A program made the position numbers and the translations under genes. A stretch of DNA of 7,914 nucleotides from an uncultured Pseudomonadota bacterium (GTDB taxonomy: Bacteria; Pseudomonadota; Gammaproteobacteria; Burkholderiales; Rhodocyclaceae), in the NCBI GenBank assembly GCA_903939665.1, contig CAJAHZ010000332.1, forward strand, positions 1-7,914, read 5' to 3'. This document shows, one piece after another, positions 5,981 to 7,914 of this stretch (position 1 is the first letter of the stretch; each line of letters opens with the position of its first letter). A model generated the notes under the pieces. It had not been told where the DNA came from. It did not search any database and saw nothing but the letters and a program-made list of their open reading frames with translations.

Positions 5981-7303
5981 TTAACGCTTGACCGGGAAAC
6001 GAAGCAGCACTGCCAGCCCGCCACCCGCCGCATCTTCAAGCGATACCGCACCGCCGCAAGCCGAAGCAATTTGCCGCACAATAGCCAGACCAAGACCGCA
6101 ACTGCCCCCGGTGGCGCGCGCCGGCTCGATCTGGGCAAAGGCTTCAAGCGCCCGTGCGCGGTCGGCTGGCGCGATGCCCGGCCCGTGGTCACGCACCCGC
6201 AAGACAACGGAATCAGCGCTGCAACTCAAGGCGATCTGAACGGGCGGCGCGCCATGTTGCAGGGCGTTGTCGATCAGGTTGTCGAGCAGGCGCTGCAAAT
6301 TGCCGGCGCTCAGGGCAACCCGGCACGGTTTCACCGCCTCGTCGATCGTCAACTCGATCGCACGGCCCAGCTCGCAATGGCGAGCCACTTCGTCGCGTAG
6401 AGTTTCAGCGATCGCCAGTGGCGACACCTCCGGGCTGCGCTCGTCGCTGCGCAAGAAAGCCAGGCATTGCGCGACGATACGTTCCATGTCCTCGGCATCG
6501 CGCGTCAGGCCGGCGCGCTCGGCATCGCTTTCGAGCAATGCCAGACGAAGGCGCAAACGGGCCAGCGGCGCGCGCAGATCATGAGTCAGGCCGGCCAGCA
6601 TTTCACGCCGCTCGCCTTCGGCCTTGGCCAGCTGGTCAAGCATGACATTGTGTCGTTCGGCCAAGCGGCGCACCTCGCGTGGACCTTCCGGCGTTACGGC
6701 ACACGCCGCACCGCCACCGGTTGCTGTTACCGCTTCGCCGAGGCGCGCCAGCGGCCCGACAATGCTGCGCACGAAGAAACCGGCTATGAGCAACAGCGTG
6801 GCCAAGGTCAGCGCCAAGCCCATCCACAGCTCGGGCGGCAAGGCCTGCGGCTCGAAACGCGGCGGCGGCAAGACCAGCCACCAGCGCTCGCCACCGGCCA
6901 TAAACCCGATCCACAAGCCGGTGCGCTGAGCGATACCCGCGTGGCGCAGCATGACGGGTTCACCAAGGCGTTCGCCAAGGTTGGCCGCCAGACGCTGGGC
7001 AAAACCGAATTCGGGTGAGAGCGCCGGTACGCCCGAGCCATCCGACCGTAATTGCAAACTTGGCTCACCGGCATCGGTGGCCGAAAGGCGGCCGCGCGCG
7101 ACTTCATCAAGACCGGGCAAAACCGTTTGCAGCAAGCGAATCTGCCCGCTGACCAGCTGGGTCATCTGGTTCACGTGCGCGGCCCGGCGGAAGTGGCCGA
7201 TCAGCTGAAAAGTTGCGAGTTCGGCGACAACGATGACGGCAAGCACAAGCAGGACAGTGCGCGCGGCCAGCGACGAAGGGAGCAAAGCGCTGGGCAGTTT
7301 CAT
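5981..7303 (-). CDS. EnvZ-like sensor histidine kinase
   Basis: This 440-residue membrane kinase senses a signal in the periplasm and phosphorylates the response regulator encoded just upstream. Membrane helices lie at about 14-36 and 158-178 and enclose a periplasmic domain of about 120 residues with no recognised fold. A HAMP linker (about 179-230) follows. The dimerisation/phosphoacceptor site is H241 in AGLTHDLRAPLARLRL, close to the EnvZ H-box. The ATPase domain has its N-box at NLIDNALQHG (N342, N346), the G1 box DHGPGIA (372-378) and the G2 box GLGLAIV (403-409). All catalytic motifs are intact. ATG 7303 is chosen because it overlaps the regulator's stop codon (ATGA) and has GGAA 7 bases upstream; an upstream in-frame start at 7360 would lie inside the regulator gene. 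The signal is unknown. Confidence 0.93.
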   Translation of the reverse strand: MKLPSALLPSSLAARTVLLVLAVIVVAELATFQLIGHFRRAAHVNQMTQLVSGQIRLLQTVLPGLDEVARGRLSATDAGEPSLQLRSDGSGVPALSPEFGFAQRLAANLGERLGEPVMLRHAGIAQRTGLWIGFMAGGERWWLVLPPPRFEPQALPPELWMGLALTLATLLLIAGFFVRSIVGPLARLGEAVTATGGGAACAVTPEGPREVRRLAERHNVMLDQLAKAEGERREMLAGLTHDLRAPLARLRLRLALLESDAERAGLTRDAEDMERIVAQCLAFLRSDERSPEVSPLAIAETLRDEVARHCELGRAIELTIDEAVKPCRVALSAGNLQRLLDNLIDNALQHGAPPVQIALSCSADSVVLRVRDHGPGIAPADRARALEAFAQIEPARATGGSCGLGLAIVRQIASACGGAVSLEDAAGGGLAVLLRFPVKR

Positions 7304-7914
7304 TGCGCTGTTCCGGCAGCCGGTGCGCCATCTGGAACGAAGACATAGCCAACGCCCCATACCGTTTGCAAGTAGCGCGGATGGGTATGATCGGCCTCGA
7401 TCAGGCGGCGCAGGCGATGCATCTGCACGTCAATGGCCCGATCAAACGATTCGCTTTCGTCACCGCGCGTCAGCTCAAGCAGGCGCTCGCGTTTCATCGG
7501 ACGATTGGCGTTGGTAACAAGGACATTGAGCAGGGCGAACTCGCCGCTGGTCAGCGCTACCGGTTCGCCATCGCGTAACAGCTGGCGCGCAGCACGATCG
7601 AATGTCCACGTGCCGAAACGATAAACGCCACCTTCCGGGTCGGGTGAGGCCGGCGGTCGTGCGCCGCGCCGCAAAACGGCTTCGATACGGGCAACCAGTT
7701 CACGCGGATCAAAAGGCTTGCCGACATAGTCGTCGGCGCCCATTTCGAGTCCAAGCACACGATCTACAGTCTCGTCGCGTGCTGTCAGCATGATCACCGG
7801 CAGCGTCTCGCCGCGCGCGCGCAGTCGCCGGCAGGCCGCCAGACCGTCCTCACCGGGCATCATCAGATCAAGGATCAGCAGGTGCGGACGGTAGCGTTCA
7901 AGGTAGGCATCAAG
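7300..7914 (-). CDS. OmpR-family response regulator, N-terminus cut by window edge
   Basis: The 204 visible residues run to the edge of the window; about 40 N-terminal residues are missing, judged from OmpR. The receiver domain shows the phosphoacceptor Asp in LILDLMMPGEDG (residue 16 of the fragment), the switch Thr in MLTARD and the conserved Lys in VGKPFDPREL. A winged-helix DNA-binding domain follows, from about YRFGTWTFD, with LTSGEFALLNVL, SFDRAIDVQMHRLRRLIE and TVWGVGYVFVPDG, all typical of the OmpR/PhoB class. Phosphorylated by the kinase encoded next, it should bind DNA as a dimer and control transcription. Its targets are not shown by the sequence; the adjacent NTase-like/TIGR04222 genes are one candidate by position. 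It probably starts the minus-strand operon, with its promoter outside the window. Confidence 0.93.
   Translation of the reverse strand, partial: LDAYLERYRPHLLILDLMMPGEDGLAACRRLRARGETLPVIMLTARDETVDRVLGLEMGADDYVGKPFDPRELVARIEAVLRRGARPPASPDPEGGVYRFGTWTFDRAARQLLRDGEPVALTSGEFALLNVLVTNANRPMKRERLLELTRGDESESFDRAIDVQMHRLRRLIEADHTHPRYLQTVWGVGYVFVPDGAPAAGTAQ

Noticed and set aside
7304..7360. Upstream start of the sensor kinase at 7360
   Set aside because: It would lie inside the response-regulator gene and put 19 Arg- and Cys-containing residues before a normal N-terminus; the ATGA overlap at 7300-7303 is typical of such pairs.
1..7914. tRNA, rRNA, CRISPR array, insertion sequence or attachment site
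   Set aside because: No repeat-spacer pattern, transposase, terminal inverted repeats or tRNA-like sequence was seen on either strand by eye.

Overview
The window is GC-rich, densely coded proteobacterial DNA. The gene families present (a bacteriohemerythrin, an adjacent cutA-dsbD pair, an OmpR/EnvZ-like two-component system) and the base composition fit a betaproteobacterium, perhaps of the Rhodocyclales. That assignment is inference, because no rRNA or marker gene is present.

Plus strand, 1-4351: (1) the 3' end of a homocysteine S-methyltransferase-family gene (1-222); (2) about 350 bases with no gene I can support (223-575); (3) a bacteriohemerythrin with all seven di-iron ligands and a C-terminal extension (576-1109); (4) a compact run of cutA (1167-1490), dsbD (1498-3261) and a radical SAM/SPASM enzyme (3278-4351), with 7- and 16-base gaps that suggest one transcript.

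Minus strand, 7914-4301, read right to left: (1) an OmpR-type response regulator, cut by the window edge; (2) its EnvZ-like sensor kinase, joined by an ATGA stop/start overlap; (3) an 85-base gap with a plausible promoter and a good ribosome binding site; (4) a nucleotidyltransferase-fold protein with a degenerate catalytic site; (5) a TIGR04222-type membrane protein, joined to it by a GTGA overlap and ending in a Gly/Cys-rich tail (CGGGCGGCGG).

The most interesting point is where the two runs meet, at 4301-4351. The radical SAM/SPASM gene and the membrane-protein gene converge and overlap tail to tail. The DNA for the Cys/Gly tail of the membrane protein is, on the other strand, the DNA for the low-complexity C-terminus of the radical SAM enzyme. 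SPASM-type radical SAM enzymes commonly modify peptides or proteins, often at Cys or Gly-rich sites, and the positive-inside rule puts the tail in the cytoplasm. A working hypothesis is therefore a small protein-modification system: TIGR04222 protein as substrate, radical SAM/SPASM as modifying enzyme, the NTase-like protein as accessory, the neighbouring two-component system as possible regulator, and DsbD as a possible thiol-redox partner in the same plus-strand run. The gene content is seen directly. The functional link is inference.
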